Made by a program: the position numbers and the translations under genes. A stretch of 64,000 nt of DNA from Gavia stellata (lineage: Eukaryota; Chordata; Aves; Gaviiformes; Gaviidae), in contig NC_082600.1 in NCBI RefSeq assembly GCF_030936135.1, positions 19,847,943 to 19,911,942 on the forward strand. The letters run 5' to 3'. Positions 26,515 to 38,400 of this stretch are shown piece after piece; positions within the stretch are counted from its first letter, which is position 1; every line of letters begins with the position of its first letter. Under the pieces are notes generated by a model, which ran no database searches, was not told where the DNA came from, and worked only from the letters and a program-made list of their open reading frames with translations.

Positions 26515-26537
26515 GTGTTTGTGTGTGTGTGTGTGTG
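26515..26537 (+). repeat. (GT)n microsatellite
   Basis: GTGTTT followed by about eight GT units. The upstream sequence is also TG-rich (CATGTGCATGTG). Simple repeat. Confidence 0.9.
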
Positions 26538-27100
26538 AGCGGTACCCGTGAGATGAGTCTCTTTTGTCCCAGCCCCTGGGCTGCCCATCTCTGCTGAAGA
26601 ATGCCAGAATCACACAGCATATCTTTCCTAAACATAGTTGTACCTAAACATAACTTTTTACTCTCATCTCTCCAGTAAATATAACTTTGGCAAGACCATC
26701 TACCAGAGCTAGGGGAAATGCCAGAGGCATGGCCTCATGCTTGGGGCCCCTCCACTTGTCCTGAGCATGGCAGTAAAGCTGGAAGGGGTGAATGAATGGC
26801 CCCAGAGAGTCTCACACGTCTCAAGGCTTGTCAAGGTCCTAGACCTCTCAGACTCAGCGTGGTGCTCAAGTCCCAGGTGACAGTGAAGCACAGAGCATAC
26901 TGTTATGGCACATCAGTCCCAAACTGGTGTAGCTCACGAGAGAGACATGTATGCCAAGCTGCGCAACCATGATGGTTGGCGACACAGCTCTTTATACGTG
27001 CAGCCTTTGTTTTGGTGAATCTGAAGTCAAATTACTTACTGCTGTGGGCCAAACCCACAGCACAAACTGGCCTCGCCCAGTTCATGGCATGTGGACATCC

Positions 27101-27130
27101 TGGAAGTCCTGAATATGGAAGTCCTGAATT
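27101..27130 (+). repeat. two-copy 15-bp tandem duplication
   Basis: TGGAAGTCCTGAATA is followed directly by TGGAAGTCCTGAATT, differing in the last base only. The near-identity suggests a recent slippage duplication. It keeps a frame of five codons, but I see no gene here. Confidence 0.85.
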
Positions 27131-29920
27131 TCTTTTTGCACCTGACAAACTTACAGGTTTTTTAATCACAAGGCTCAGTACAAAAACTTGGGTGGTCAAA
27201 TAATGAGAGAATTGATTTAGAGCTCCCCAGATTCTTACTTTTCATGCCAACTAGGAGTGTTGTGAGCACAGTTGAGTGACATTTGTGTGCATGAGTATAA
27301 GCTGGAGAACGCTCTTGGGGGGAGGGAGTGAATGTGCCCAGGTCTGTGTAGGTGGTGTCTGTGGTGTGCAGATCCTTGAGAACAACCCTCTCAAGTGCAT
27401 CCAAGTTTCTCCGCAGAGGTAGCTGTTTAGCTTGCTTCAGATAGGAGCTGGGCTGACGTGGTTGCATGTAGATGACTGGGAGACCAGGGCCAAGTAGCAA
27501 ATCTGACTACAAATGGACTGCACAGATGAACCCAGAGTCATGGATTGTGTTCACAAGGTCTGAGAGGAACAAGTACAATATTTCCAACTGTACTCTGCAC
27601 AGTAGCACTTTTGGCAACTGCATGCATGCTCTTACTACTTTACAAATAGGTACTCTGAAATACCCCAGATTCACTTGCCTATCTCATGAAAGAAGAGAGG
27701 AACCAATCAGGCATATGACAACCAATTTCTTTGATCGGCTAATGACACTTCGTCTGGTTTTAAACTCCACTGGTTTGCATATCTTGTTATTGGAAAACTG
27801 GGACTCTTTACTAACTGGAAGCAGTGGAAATAGTTATTGATCTGTATATTATCTGCATAATGATGGCATCTCAATCCAATTCCTCATAGTCTCTGGTTCC
27901 ACAAGCAGGTGAGATGCCTTAGCTATGCATTGCTGCTAAGCAATGGTCTTGCAACCCAGCCACCTCCTCACATTTCTTTCCCTTTTGCATTCCTGTTCCT
28001 GACCATTCACTTCCCCCTCCACCTCATGTGCGAGCTTGGTCCCATCCATGAGCTCATGAAGCTCCTTAAGCCAGGAGAAAACTATCCATTTTCTTTTTGC
28101 TGGGTTAGGTTTCCTCTGGATTAGCAAATGGATGTAGATCACAGGTGCGTCTGACAAGCGCCAGAGCTGACACAAGGTAAATGGCAGACGAGTGCAGCTG
28201 GAAATGCAAGAAGTGAGGGAACAGCAGGACCTCCCCCTCCAGTGGCGGATGGCCATTAAATCAGCTCATCCCATCTTGCAGGATTGCATCTCTCTGTTCT
28301 GGCCACACACTGAACGGATGTACTGACAAGAAATAGAGTAGGGAATATTAAGCAATTTCCCCTTCAAAAGTACAGCATCTAACAGAAAGGACCCCTCACA
28401 ACTCATCCTTTTTATATGAAAGCCCATGGTGAAAACAACAAAATCTTAAGCTCACTGATAAAATAGTTAAAAGTTAAGACCGCCATAGTTAAAAGGACTA
28501 ACGTGAACAACTGACTTTCTTTACTGTTTGTCATATATCATCCTCCAGAACAATGCAAACTCCTTGGATTCACAGAAACACAGAAAATCAGGGTTGTCTG
28601 TGTACTCCCAGATGCATTTCCCAGGCTATTTAACAATCACCTCACCTAAAGAGCTCAGACAGCAGAGAGGTCTGTTGTCAAAAAGATCTCAACGTTAAGA
28701 GGTGATGTACCCTGCCCTTTGATTCAGCTCCTCCTTCCCTAACTTGAGTATTATAAACATGGCTCAATAACAGGCCAGATACCTTCTGGACAGTCTCCAC
28801 AGGCCTTAAAGACAGTACCTGACACAGAGTAAATGGCTGAAGTTCAACTAGAGTCAGGGAAGAGTTTGCCCAATTTAGAAATGGAGGTCTCCTCAGGGAT
28901 GCCAGCCAGACTCATTCAAATTTGTGAAAGCATATCTAATTTACACACTTTCAGTGTACCTGCTATTAATTCTGCCATGAGGCTGAACTTTTTAATGAGA
29001 TTAATGATCCATGGGTCACTGTGATCAGTGATTGATGAGGTTCTCAGCAAAATCAATTCACTGTTTCTTTCTACCAAGGGCTACTGCCACTCTACTGCAT
29101 CCCAACCTGGGTCACAATTAAGACGACGTAGTTTGATCTGGTTTTCCCTGACCAGATGCTTCAATTCAGTGCCTACAGTTTGTTGAATACAGTTTTCCGC
29201 TGACCCCAAGGGAGCCTAATGGTCGCAGTGCATTAACCCACTGATGTTAATCTGCAGGACTGGGTATCAGGATATGCAAATGAATTAAATTAGATCTTGT
29301 TTTCAAAGGGTATCATAAGCTGTCCCTTGAGCTTTATGTGCTTTTGGACATGATTTGATACATTAACATTTAATCTCTGCCAGGTGTGGTTCACCTGCCT
29401 CTGAGGTAAAGCACTTACAGTGTGACACAGATCTTGTGCCTCCCTCCTTGTTCTGCTAATAAGAAATACAAGATCCAGTTTCTCTCTCCTCTTCCTCCCC
29501 CCACTGCTTTCCTCCCACAGTGTTTTAAAAATCTGACAGTAATGTGCAAAAAAGTTGTTGTAGGGCTCTGTTTTCGCTCAGTGACTCCCGGATCACTTTC
29601 GCTACCTTGATGTGCCAGCGCTGTTGGGAGCTGAACAGCAAGACTGTTTTTTTACTGCTGTTCTTCACCATTGTATTGCCCTGGGACAGCTGCTTTGCCT
29701 TGACCCAAACATAAGAACAACTAAGAGGAGATTTTTGCCAGAGTCCTGGAATTGTGCTGATCCCATCAGCTGCTGGGACAGGATTTGGGGATATTAGTGA
29801 GCCCAGTGTGAATATTTGCCCCCTGCAAGCCCTCAGGACAGTTCATAGCTTTGCAGCTCACCGCCCTGTTTGATTTATGGAGTTCTAAGTGACCTGGGAC
29901 ATAACCACTGCCAATATTTA

Positions 29921-30055
29921 AGATCATAGATTTTAAAGGTCAGTAGGGACCACTAGCCTTCATTATACCAGAAGCCAAATAATTTAATCCAGTAAATCCT
30001 GCCTCAAATCCATATCTTGTGGTTGAGCTGGAGCATATATTTTCAGAAGCCGCTC
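29921..30055 (-). mobile_element. decayed ancient CR1 LINE 3' fragment
   Basis: AGATCATAGATTTTAAAGGT, CAGTAGGGACCACTAG, AGCCAAATAATTTAATCCAG, TAAATCCTGCCTCAAATCCA and GTTGAGCTGGAGCATAT follow a CR1 subfamily well represented in turtles and crocodilians ('tcatagattttaaggccagaagggaccat...agtgattcctgcatcaagcccataacttctggttgagctagagcatat'), reverse complement orientation. A diverged copy predating birds. Confidence 0.75.
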
Positions 30056-32199
30056 CAAACTCAATTTAGAGATTTCATTTTAATGAGGTATCCCACAGAG
30101 CTCTCTGTGTCCTTGTAACCCTCGTGGGTGCGGCGCTGTGTGTGATGTGCTCACATCTCCATTCTTACAGTAGATTTTCGCTTAAAACATTGCTGATTTT
30201 GGTTAGAGCAGCGCTATTTACTGAGGGCTGCCAATGTGTTCTGCCTTGCTTAAGTCACGGGTTTATGATGTAAATTAGACAGATAATACTGTCCGTAAAC
30301 CATACTGCATGATCAGATGGCAGACTAAGCTTAGTGAGATAGAGATTTCCTTTTTAATTAAAACTGCAACACTTCTGTGTGATGGATTAACACTGAAAGG
30401 GTCACTGGAGGAAGTGAATTAAAGTAGGATTTGAATGATGAGAAAGTGGCCATTTTTGAGCAATTTAACAGTATAACTGTGTCACTTCCCAATGTCTTCC
30501 TTGCAGAACTCCTAAGATTATATTATCTTTCCTTAAACCTTAAAACTCCTTAAAGGTACTAAAATGTCATCCTCATTTTACTGGTATGAAAACTGGGATG
30601 TGGAAGACTGAAATAATAATGAAATCATATTTGGCTTCTCTTTTGCGATCTTCATCTTGACAATGAGACTTTGGTTTTGGAAGCACCTGGTACCCAGGGC
30701 TCCCACCAATTTCTATGGGAGACGAGGGATCTTCCACAGCTGCAAAAATCAAGCCCCAGTAGTTCTTTTTTAGGTAAATCATGTTTTTCCCTCAGACAAC
30801 ATGTGCACTCGACAGTTAAGCTGCCATATGAACACGGAGCTTTAATTCCCACAATACCCAGTCCTGCTGGCCAGCTTGTCCCAGAAGACTGTCAGTAACC
30901 AGGGCTGCCACAGATGTCACACTTGCACTGAAATAGCCCGGCTTTGCGATGAAAAGCAGCCTGGAATATTTTCTTTTCCCTAAGCTCTCCCAACCTACAA
31001 ATTCTTGAATCAGACTGATGCGAGCCCACCTTCACGCAGGCCTCAAGATGAATGTCTCCCTGTTAGACTGTATCTGCTGTTCAGCTGACATCTGTTAACA
31101 AAGCAGAGTATAATGGATGGTTAACTTCAAATCTAAAACTTGCACATGAATTCTTTTGCTAAACACTCTGCAATTAGACACAAGCTGAGTAAGGCAGAGA
31201 CTGCAGTATTGTATCACTAGGAAACGTAGGGAGAAGAAATCTGAGCCATCCTTGTTCCATTAAAAAAAAAAAAGGCAGCTGAGATATTTCCCCTTGTATT
31301 CCTCAGGTATGTAAGAAATCCTGAATTAGCTGCTCACAAAGAACAAAATTATTATAATTAAATTTCCACATGCATATTTACAGCAGTAGATTAGAAATGC
31401 CTAACAATTCTTAAGCAAACACCATCTTTCTTCCAGAGAAAACTGTCTGTTGAAAACAACAAATCCAATGTGGTTACAGACATTACAAAACAGACCAGCT
31501 ATTTGGTATTAAACCTCAATAAATAATTTGAATAATCAAATATTTCTGTGCTGGCACAAAAGTAAGAAAAAAGCATAACCCTGCAGATGGGATTATTAGG
31601 GGGAAAAAAACCGAACTGAATTCATCACCTACAATTTCTTACAAAAGTGACTTCATCCTGCTCAAGCTTTTACATGAGACAACCTATAGGAAAACCAGAA
31701 AGCCTCTGATACTCAGGCTGCAAGCTCCTTCAGAGGGGACTGAGTTTACTTTGAATATTTCAACAGCACAATGCATCCTCAACCTTACAGAGGGCCTCTG
31801 GACAGAGGCCAGGTTAGTTTATAACAATAATAAACAAAATTATGCTTACCCTATCAAGTACCTCAAAGGAAATCAATTTTTAGTTTTACAGAATAACTGT
31901 GAATAAAAAACCACATTAAGCAGCATAGACCACCATCAAGACTAGTAGAAGCAATGCCAGCTACCCAGACATTTAGGAGCTGGAAAGAGAGCCCTAAAGG
32001 TGCATATTTTGCCCCCAGCCTTCCTCATACCCCCTATTAAAGAAATCCACGAGATTGCAGATGCAGGTGGGCTGAGGGAGGACCCAAGCCTCCACCTGCA
32101 ATTACCTACCCCCATCATATTATGCCAGTAAACTCTGCAATGCAGCAGTGAGTACTCTGCACTTGGGTAAGTGTTTGCTTGTCTCTCGATGTCTGTGCC
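30056..32199. other. unique noncoding DNA, no gene seen
   Basis: AT-rich unique sequence. It holds an A12 run at 31262-31273, a weak MIR-like string at about 30540-30630 and a short inverted repeat near 31793-31810 (GGCCTCT / AGAGGCC). Overlapping opposite-strand ORFs at 30573-30898 show no domain. Confidence 0.5.
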
Positions 32200-32580
32200 A
32201 GTGAACGTGTACAGGCAGCAGGGAGCTTTAATAAAGCAAACTCCGCAGTAGACTGCAGAGCAGGCTGATTAACAGTTTCAGCGGTACCGGGGAGTGTGGC
32301 AAAGCGCTCTGCCTCCCCTCCTCCACCCAGCCTTAAACCTGATGGATCAAAGCTTTGACCAGCATCAGGTGGTTAAAACACAGTTCATTAACTCACGGTG
32401 CTTTCTGTCTGCTGGCCGTAGAAAGGCTGCAGGAGCTGCTTACGTTGATCACATCCTAAACGTGTTTACTGGAGTTCAAAACAGCTTGTCTCCCTCATGC
32501 CAAGACCGCCCTTTAAAATGATATTAATTAAGCAAGCAGCTTTAATACAACAAGCAAATGGCATGTAATCAGTGATCATA
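32200..32580. promoter_or_regulatory. candidate regulatory segment with paired TCF/LEF-like sites
   Basis: A repeat-free stretch directly upstream of a CpG-dense patch. ATCAAAG (32346-32352) and CTTTGAC (32353-32359) abut as an inverted pair; GATCAAAG matches the core of the TCF/LEF consensus. ATTAATTAAG near 32523 is a homeodomain-like site. Function is inferred from motif content only. Confidence 0.3.
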
Positions 32581-32819
32581 GCAGCAGGCAAGGACATGAT
32601 TTCCCAGAGATTTGGTGAGACAGGGACAAAAGCAAGACCTTGTCTTCCCCACACGGCTTCGCCCGGGGCTCTGACCTGCCCTCTTCCCCCTCCCTGCTCT
32701 CCCAGCTCCCATGGGTGGCCTCCGCCTTGCACCAAGGTCTCCAGAGGGACATCTGAGTCGGGGGGAGAAAAACAGTTTCCTTCCCCTTCTGTAGCGAACC
32801 AGCTGGGGAAGGAGACATG

Positions 32820-33070
32820 TTTCCCCAGCCCGGTTTTCAGACCGCGGGGAGGCAGCGTGAGGCAGCGACAGCGGGGTGCAAAGTGGCGGTCACCCCAGCT
32901 GCCCTCAGGGAACAAAGCGGGGGGCCCAGCCAGGCTCAGCTCCTCGAGATGGGAGCCAGCAGAGCGAGCACGGCTGGGGAGGCGATGCCGGCAGGCAGGG
33001 CCGAGAGGGGCAGCCGCCGGCACGTAGCAGGGGATGGGGCCTCGGCGCGAGGAAACGCTCGTCAGGCAGA
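32820..33070. promoter_or_regulatory. short CpG-dense segment (CpG island-like)
   Basis: By my hand count roughly 22 CpG dinucleotides fall in about 250 GC-rich bases, against sparse CpG in the flanks. This suggests an unmethylated CpG island in the germ line, often a promoter or orphan island. The patch is short, and no first exon or protein is recognisable. Overlapping ORFs of 60-204 residues on both strands are what GC-rich DNA produces by chance. Confidence 0.5.
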
Positions 33071-33299
33071 GAGTGATCAAAAAGCAGGTTCACCCAGCTG
33101 TAAGTTGTTTACCGGAATGAGATGGAAACCAAATTAATAAATTGTCCCAACTCCTGTCCCCACACTCCCACTCAGTGTATTTGCTTTTTTCCCTTCTGTC
33201 TTTGCTCCTGCCCTCCCACATGAAAAAAGCAAAGTTATTTGTTTATCTTCCTCGCAGTCCTTCATAATGCCTTATAAAACCACTACCCAGGCTTCTGGG
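33071..33299. other. unique noncoding DNA
   Basis: Pyrimidine-rich unique sequence after the CpG-dense patch, with no ORF, repeat or RNA gene recognised. Confidence 0.5.
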
Positions 33300-33390
33300 C
33301 CAAAACCTCGTTTTACAGCTGTAGAAAACGCAGCTCGGAGAGGCAGAGTGACTCAGTCAGGATTTTATAGCCAGCCCACATCAGAACCCG
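33300..33390 (-). repeat. MIR-like SINE remnant
   Basis: CTCGTTTTACAGCTGTAGAA, AACGCAGCTCGGAGAGGCAG, AGTGACTCAGTCAGGATTTT and ATAGCCAGCCCACATCAGAACCC align in order with the reverse complement of MIR ('cctcattttacagatgaggaaactgaggcacagagaggttaagtgacttgcccaaggtcacacagctagt...gcagaaccg'). One of the clearer MIR remnants in the window. Confidence 0.6.
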
Positions 33391-35204
33391 CTTTCAGTAT
33401 GCATTTTCTTTGGCTCCTAAAATGAACCTTCTTCCACCAGCACCAGAACTTTCCACCAGAGCGGGAGTTACCCATCGCACTGAACTTGCTATCTTTAGCC
33501 CCTCGGCTGTGTATTTATTCTTTGTTCTTCAGAGTCCTGGATGTTGCGGGATGTAAAGCTGAGTGTATACTATTGTTCACTTCAGCTTTGTGCTGGTGAA
33601 AGAACAACCACAAAGGAGGGAGAGGAGATGAGAAAAGGGGGCACCTTCTTGTATAAAAGGCTCTGAAATCCCATATGGAAAAACTCTATAGAAGTGAATA
33701 AATGTGATTCTGAAAGCCTATTGAATTTAAGAGAGAATGATCTCCTTCCCACATGGTTTTCAAACACCATATAGACTGGTGCAGCATTTGAGCACCTAGA
33801 GAAAAGAGATCAGTCTCTTTTCAATGCTATGGATTTATATAAAACTATTGCTTTCATTTCCACTAAGTACCTTATGGAAAAGGCCTAGGGAAAAGGATGA
33901 AAAGATAATTAGGAAAACAATTTTGGTTGGTTTGTTTTGAATTTTGAAGTGGTTGCAGAATAGCAAGCATTACTATTGCTGTCTTCTCCTGATTCTGAAT
34001 GGTATTATATTTGTTTATTTTCTTGATAGGCTTTTCTCTGGCAATTGCCACTACAGTGTCGGACAGGGAGTTTTTAGAATAGTGTGAATGCTTGCCTAGA
34101 TGTTTTTTCAGATGAGTGGCTTGCCTGAATATTTATCTTCACTACATATGGAGGAGGCTGCGCTCAGAGGAAGGCAAAGAGAGTCTTCATGATCATTTAT
34201 CTTGCTGGATGAAAAAGCAGGAGCAAGTGGAACAGTGCTATGTATCATATCATCTAAAGCCTCTTAGGGGAGGGAGAGGGCTGCAGAAGGCAGCAGTGCA
34301 AACAGAAGGCCTTTTCCACGTAGCTGCTACAGGAGGCACAGGCTGTCAGTCTGTCAGAGAAGGCCACAGCTGTGCCAGATGTGTGGTGATACGAGTGCAA
34401 TGAAATTCAACATGGCATTCAGGTAGACTAATTTCTCCACACAGAATTCAGTGAAACTGTTTCCAAATCCTCCTGCACATATGTGCATGTGCGTAGATAT
34501 GTTACATAAAAGCAGTGTTTACCCTGGAAGCCCACAGGAAACATTAAATGACTGTGTGCACTGCTGACGATAGACACCAGAGTGCCCAAAGGCAGCTTTT
34601 CTGTGATAGATTTATGACCGCTTTTATATGCTACAACATCTGGGCCAAAAACTGGAGCTAGCAATCTAATAAGATAGCTTGGTTCTGAGCAGTCACTCCA
34701 ATGTCTTGACCCTGATCATCTCTGTTTTTTCAGATGATAAAAAGCTTGGCCCACTCACTTACAGACTGTTCATTTCAGCTATCCTCAAGTCGTGTGATTT
34801 CACTGGCAAGGGAGAAGATGGCACTGAGAGTCCTGGGTAGTAGTCCACAGCCACAAAGAATTCCCTGCTGGTGTCGAGCAAATTGGCTGTCAGTCAACAC
34901 ATGCCATTTTCTCTGTCCCAGTGAGCAGTCCCTTTGCTGCTGGCACGTGTGTGATGGGACATGCAGTCCCATCCCTTCGGGCAAGCCCTCATGTCACAGC
35001 CCCAGAGCTGCCGGCCTCTTTCTTGGGAGGACAGCTGGGCTGGGAAAGGCCACCCAAGAGGAAAGGGGAAGTTTCCTGGCCCCTGCCTCTCCCCTTGCCC
35101 ACTCGGGCAAGGCTGGGAGCCATCAGCCTTTCATCTCCCCAGGCCTTTGCTTATCCAGACATAATACATGGATAGCAATCACTGTTACCTCCCAGCGGGG
35201 TTGG
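33391..35204. other. unique noncoding DNA, no gene seen
   Basis: AT-rich unique sequence to about 34700, then a moderately GC-rich patch (34900-35150) with several overlapping ORFs, the longest 168 residues at 34734-35240. That ORF has no domain, signal peptide or family resemblance I recognise, and its second half overlaps ORFs in other frames, so it is treated as chance. Confidence 0.45.
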
Positions 35205-35265
35205 GAAACTTTGTTTGGTAATGCTTATAAAATGCCATGACTGAAAGGCACTGTAGAAGGGCAAT
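35205..35265 (+). repeat. MIR-like 3' tail remnant
   Basis: GCTTATAAAATGCCATGACTGAAAGGCACTGTAGAAGGGCAATG resembles the MIR-class tail 'aagcgctttgagatcct...gatgaaaggcgctatagaagtgcaa'. It is short and diverged, so the call is tentative. Confidence 0.4.
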
Positions 35266-35339
35266 GTTTTAATTAATTCTTATTGGTCCTCTACATGTGT
35301 GGAGGGAAAGGGCTGTTGCAGGGAGCGCGGTGGCACCTT

Positions 35340-35425
35340 CACAGAATCACAGAATCATTAAGGTTGGAAAAGACCTGTAGGATCATCAAGTCCAACATTC
35401 AACCCAACACCACCATATGTCCACA
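35340..35425 (-). mobile_element. CR1 LINE 3' end, 5'-truncated
   Basis: The plus strand starts with CACAGAATCACAGAATCATT (two octamer units plus a degenerate third), then AAGGTTGGAAAAGACCTGTA, GGATCATCAAGTCCAAC and ATTCAACCCAACACCACCAT. This is the reverse complement of the canonical avian CR1 3' end. It has only the 3' UTR and no coding part. Confidence 0.93.
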
Positions 35426-38400
35426 AGACTGACCTGCGCCGCTTTGCTCCCGTGTACACCGGGAAGGCTGCTCCCATACACCCTGTCATTGCACAGCAGC
35501 CTGGACTCACCAGGAAACTGTAAAGTAACACACTGAATCATTTGCAGCTCCTCACCTTTTGGATGGCATTTTTCCACACGCTTGTGTGTTGTTTCCATCT
35601 TATTCTCAGTCTCAGGACTGAGAGAGACCCAGGCTGCTGGACAGGGCTGAGGCCAGCCCTGAGCTGTGGTACCAGGCTGGCATCACAGGTATGTACGGCA
35701 CCTAAAGCAATGGGTCCTGTCAGGGGTTACCTCAACAGACACAGCCATGTGATGGTAATAACACTGTAACACATGAGTTAGAGCATATTTTGCTTTATGT
35801 ATGGGGCTCTTTCCACAGATTTCACTGGGTTTCAGGTCAGCTCCCAAATGCAGCTCCTGCTTTCAGGCTGCCTCAGCTCTCCCAGTGGCTTTCAGCTCTC
35901 TTACAGGTGATGGTGGCTAACACACCACTTCCAGCCCTTCCCATTCCCCAGCCCATTTCAGTGCTGCTGTGAAGGCTGCCCAGATCCGCAGTGAGTTCAA
36001 TTAGGTGAGATTAGGACTCTGCCTCAAGCGTCATCATCACACTGTGAGTGCCCAATACGCCTGGACTTCAATGAGTCAGTGCTGGGTTTTAATTAATGAT
36101 GAATTTTCAAGGTTATTAATTAACCCTGTTAATTTTGCTGTTCCATTTCCTAAAGAGAAAATCTGAGTTAAAGTTTCTGGACTCTTCCCTGCACCGGCTT
36201 TCCCGTCTGCAGCAACAAGCGGCTGTGCCGTCCTTGTGGGCTGGATTCATGGGTTTGTGCTCTGGCTCTGACAGAGGCAGGCACGCTGGTATCCGTCACT
36301 TTGGTATTCACCTCTTTTCTTACCTTGACAGGTTTTAGGAAAGACATTGACGGAGCATTTGCCAGCTCCTTTCATGCACTCTGACACTGCCACTGTGTGT
36401 CACAGTGTGAGCTTCTCTTCCCACCTCTTTGCCCCTCTGATGTTTTGCTATCTGCTTGAAAAGGCAGGGGTTTTATTCTAAGCGTGCATATTATTGTCTC
36501 ACTCCTGGCAAACTCCAAAGGATGTCTGTGTATCTCATCATACAACCTGACACAATATCCTCCCCAGATGGTCCAGATAGTGTTCTGTTTCATTAACATA
36601 TTTCTCACTACTGCCAGAGCCCAATAGAGTTGTAGAAACAGTGGCTAGAGAGTGCAAAAAGCAGTAATGAGATTTTTTTATGTACGCCTTTATGGTACTG
36701 AAGAGCTTTATGTATCATCTCTCCATGCATTGCTCCCGCTCAGGCTGCTGCTGGTGAACATGTTCTGTCTGACTCCTGTATCAGCCACACTGCGTCTTGA
36801 TTTCCACCTAAATCAGTCTCCTACCATTTTAACCCTGGCAGCTTTTGAAATCAGGAGGCCACTGGAACAATAGGCAGAATTTATACTGCAGTTTTCATCT
36901 TCACAGCAATTTTCAAACAAGAATGAATCAATCTTTAATGCTCCCTTATGCGGGACATGACAAAAGACTGCAAGGCTGATTCTACAGACTGGGCTCAGAA
37001 AACCTGAGGGACTTGCTGAAAGCCACAAGAAAAAATATGGCCCGAACTGCAAAAAAGAACAGATGAGTTTGTGGTGCCCTGTACTATTGAATTTTTACAT
37101 CCACATCATGTTCCCAGACAATACCTTTAAACTACTAGGCAGTTTATTTTCTTTCTGTGTCCTACATTGCATCACTAACAGCAGAATCAGGACGTTCGCT
37201 GCCACCTCGCTGTGTCAATGGAATTCATTGATGTAACATATTCTTTCAGTGGAAAGGGAAATTAATTATTGGAAGTTATAGGGCATGTGATGACCCAATG
37301 CCTGGCAATGCTGAATGCCTTGGTGGAGTGCAGGATGTACTCAAGGCTGCACACAGGGAAAGGTCTTTGTGTGGAAAATGATTCCTCAGCCATCAGAAAC
37401 CCACTCCCTCCCTTCCCCATCATTACAAAATGCTACCAAGTGGTTTCCCTGTGCTGCTGAACCTGCTGCTCCCTGCTCCTGTGTTTCTCTCCTTCTATTA
37501 ATATAGCTGAAGAATCTGCAGTTTCATCACTGAACCACGGCATATTCTGGGTTCAGTAATAATTCAGTAGTAATATTAGTAGGTAGCTGTCTCATTTTGC
37601 AGACCAGGGTACATCTGCACCTTAGAGCTTACTCTGGAGTTTGGAGTATCCTTTCCAAATGCTGTCCACAGAATGCTTCTTTGTGGGATAATCATCCACT
37701 TTGGTCTTTAGGAATAAAGATAGGTTGGGAATAAGTGATTTATATTGTATATTACTGAGCCAAATCTGCTGTGCTATGATAGTGGGCCTGAAAATTTGCT
37801 TAAGCTAGTAACATGGTAATATAAGAAATCAGACTGATAAAAAATGATTAACAAATGTGAAGGACTGCTGGAAGTTCTGGAAGGTAAATATGGTTTAAAG
37901 TTTAGGAAAACGTGGAAGAAGCCTACTGACCGCAGTCCCAGCTCTGACACCCATATGCTCCTTGAGCTTGGACAAAACAGTTGTTATGCTTTGCTGTAAT
38001 AAGCTTCTGAAAAATTAGTTAATTTTTCTATGGTTCAAAGGTGGGTTATGAGATGAAATTATTAAGCATGTGAAGTGTTCTTACCATGTAAAATGAAGAG
38101 CAGATGATTAAAAAAAAAGAGTTAGCTTTCAGGTCATTGAGAATCCCTACAAAACCAAAAACATCCCCCCAAAGGAACCAGAGCAGGCAGAGGTTTGTAG
38201 CACAGCTTCTGCCTTAATTTGCACTTGGAGGCAAAAAGGACCCATATAGAAGAATGCAACCGCCTCTCCCCAACCCCCGTGTATTTCCTGAATATTCCCG
38301 AAAGATGGGGGTCAGGAAGAGCCGACAACGTCCAGAAACTTCAGATGCATCTTACGTTCTGGCACAACTGGAAATAGTCTGTGAAGGGCTCTTGTCAACA

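Larger units (their letters stand above)
24996..29920. other. unique noncoding DNA, no gene seen
   Basis: No supportable gene. It contains a (GT)n tract at about 26515-26537, a 15-bp duplication at 27101-27130, and an AT-rich segment at about 28900-29400 with an octamer site and several ATTA-type motifs. ORFs up to 122 residues (for example 27472-27840) have no recognised domain and overlap antisense ORFs. Confidence 0.5.

Noticed and set aside
30540..30630. MIR-like string (CATCCTCATTTTACTGGTAT)
   Set aside because: Similarity covers only about 35 bases with poor continuation; too weak to list.
32466..33080. 204-codon minus-strand ORF
   Set aside because: Lies over the CpG-dense patch, overlaps a 151-codon plus-strand ORF, and shows no family signature. 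Composition artefact.
34734..35240. 168-codon plus-strand ORF
   Set aside because: No signal peptide, domain or repeat. It overlaps ORFs in other frames, and its end runs into a MIR-like tail.
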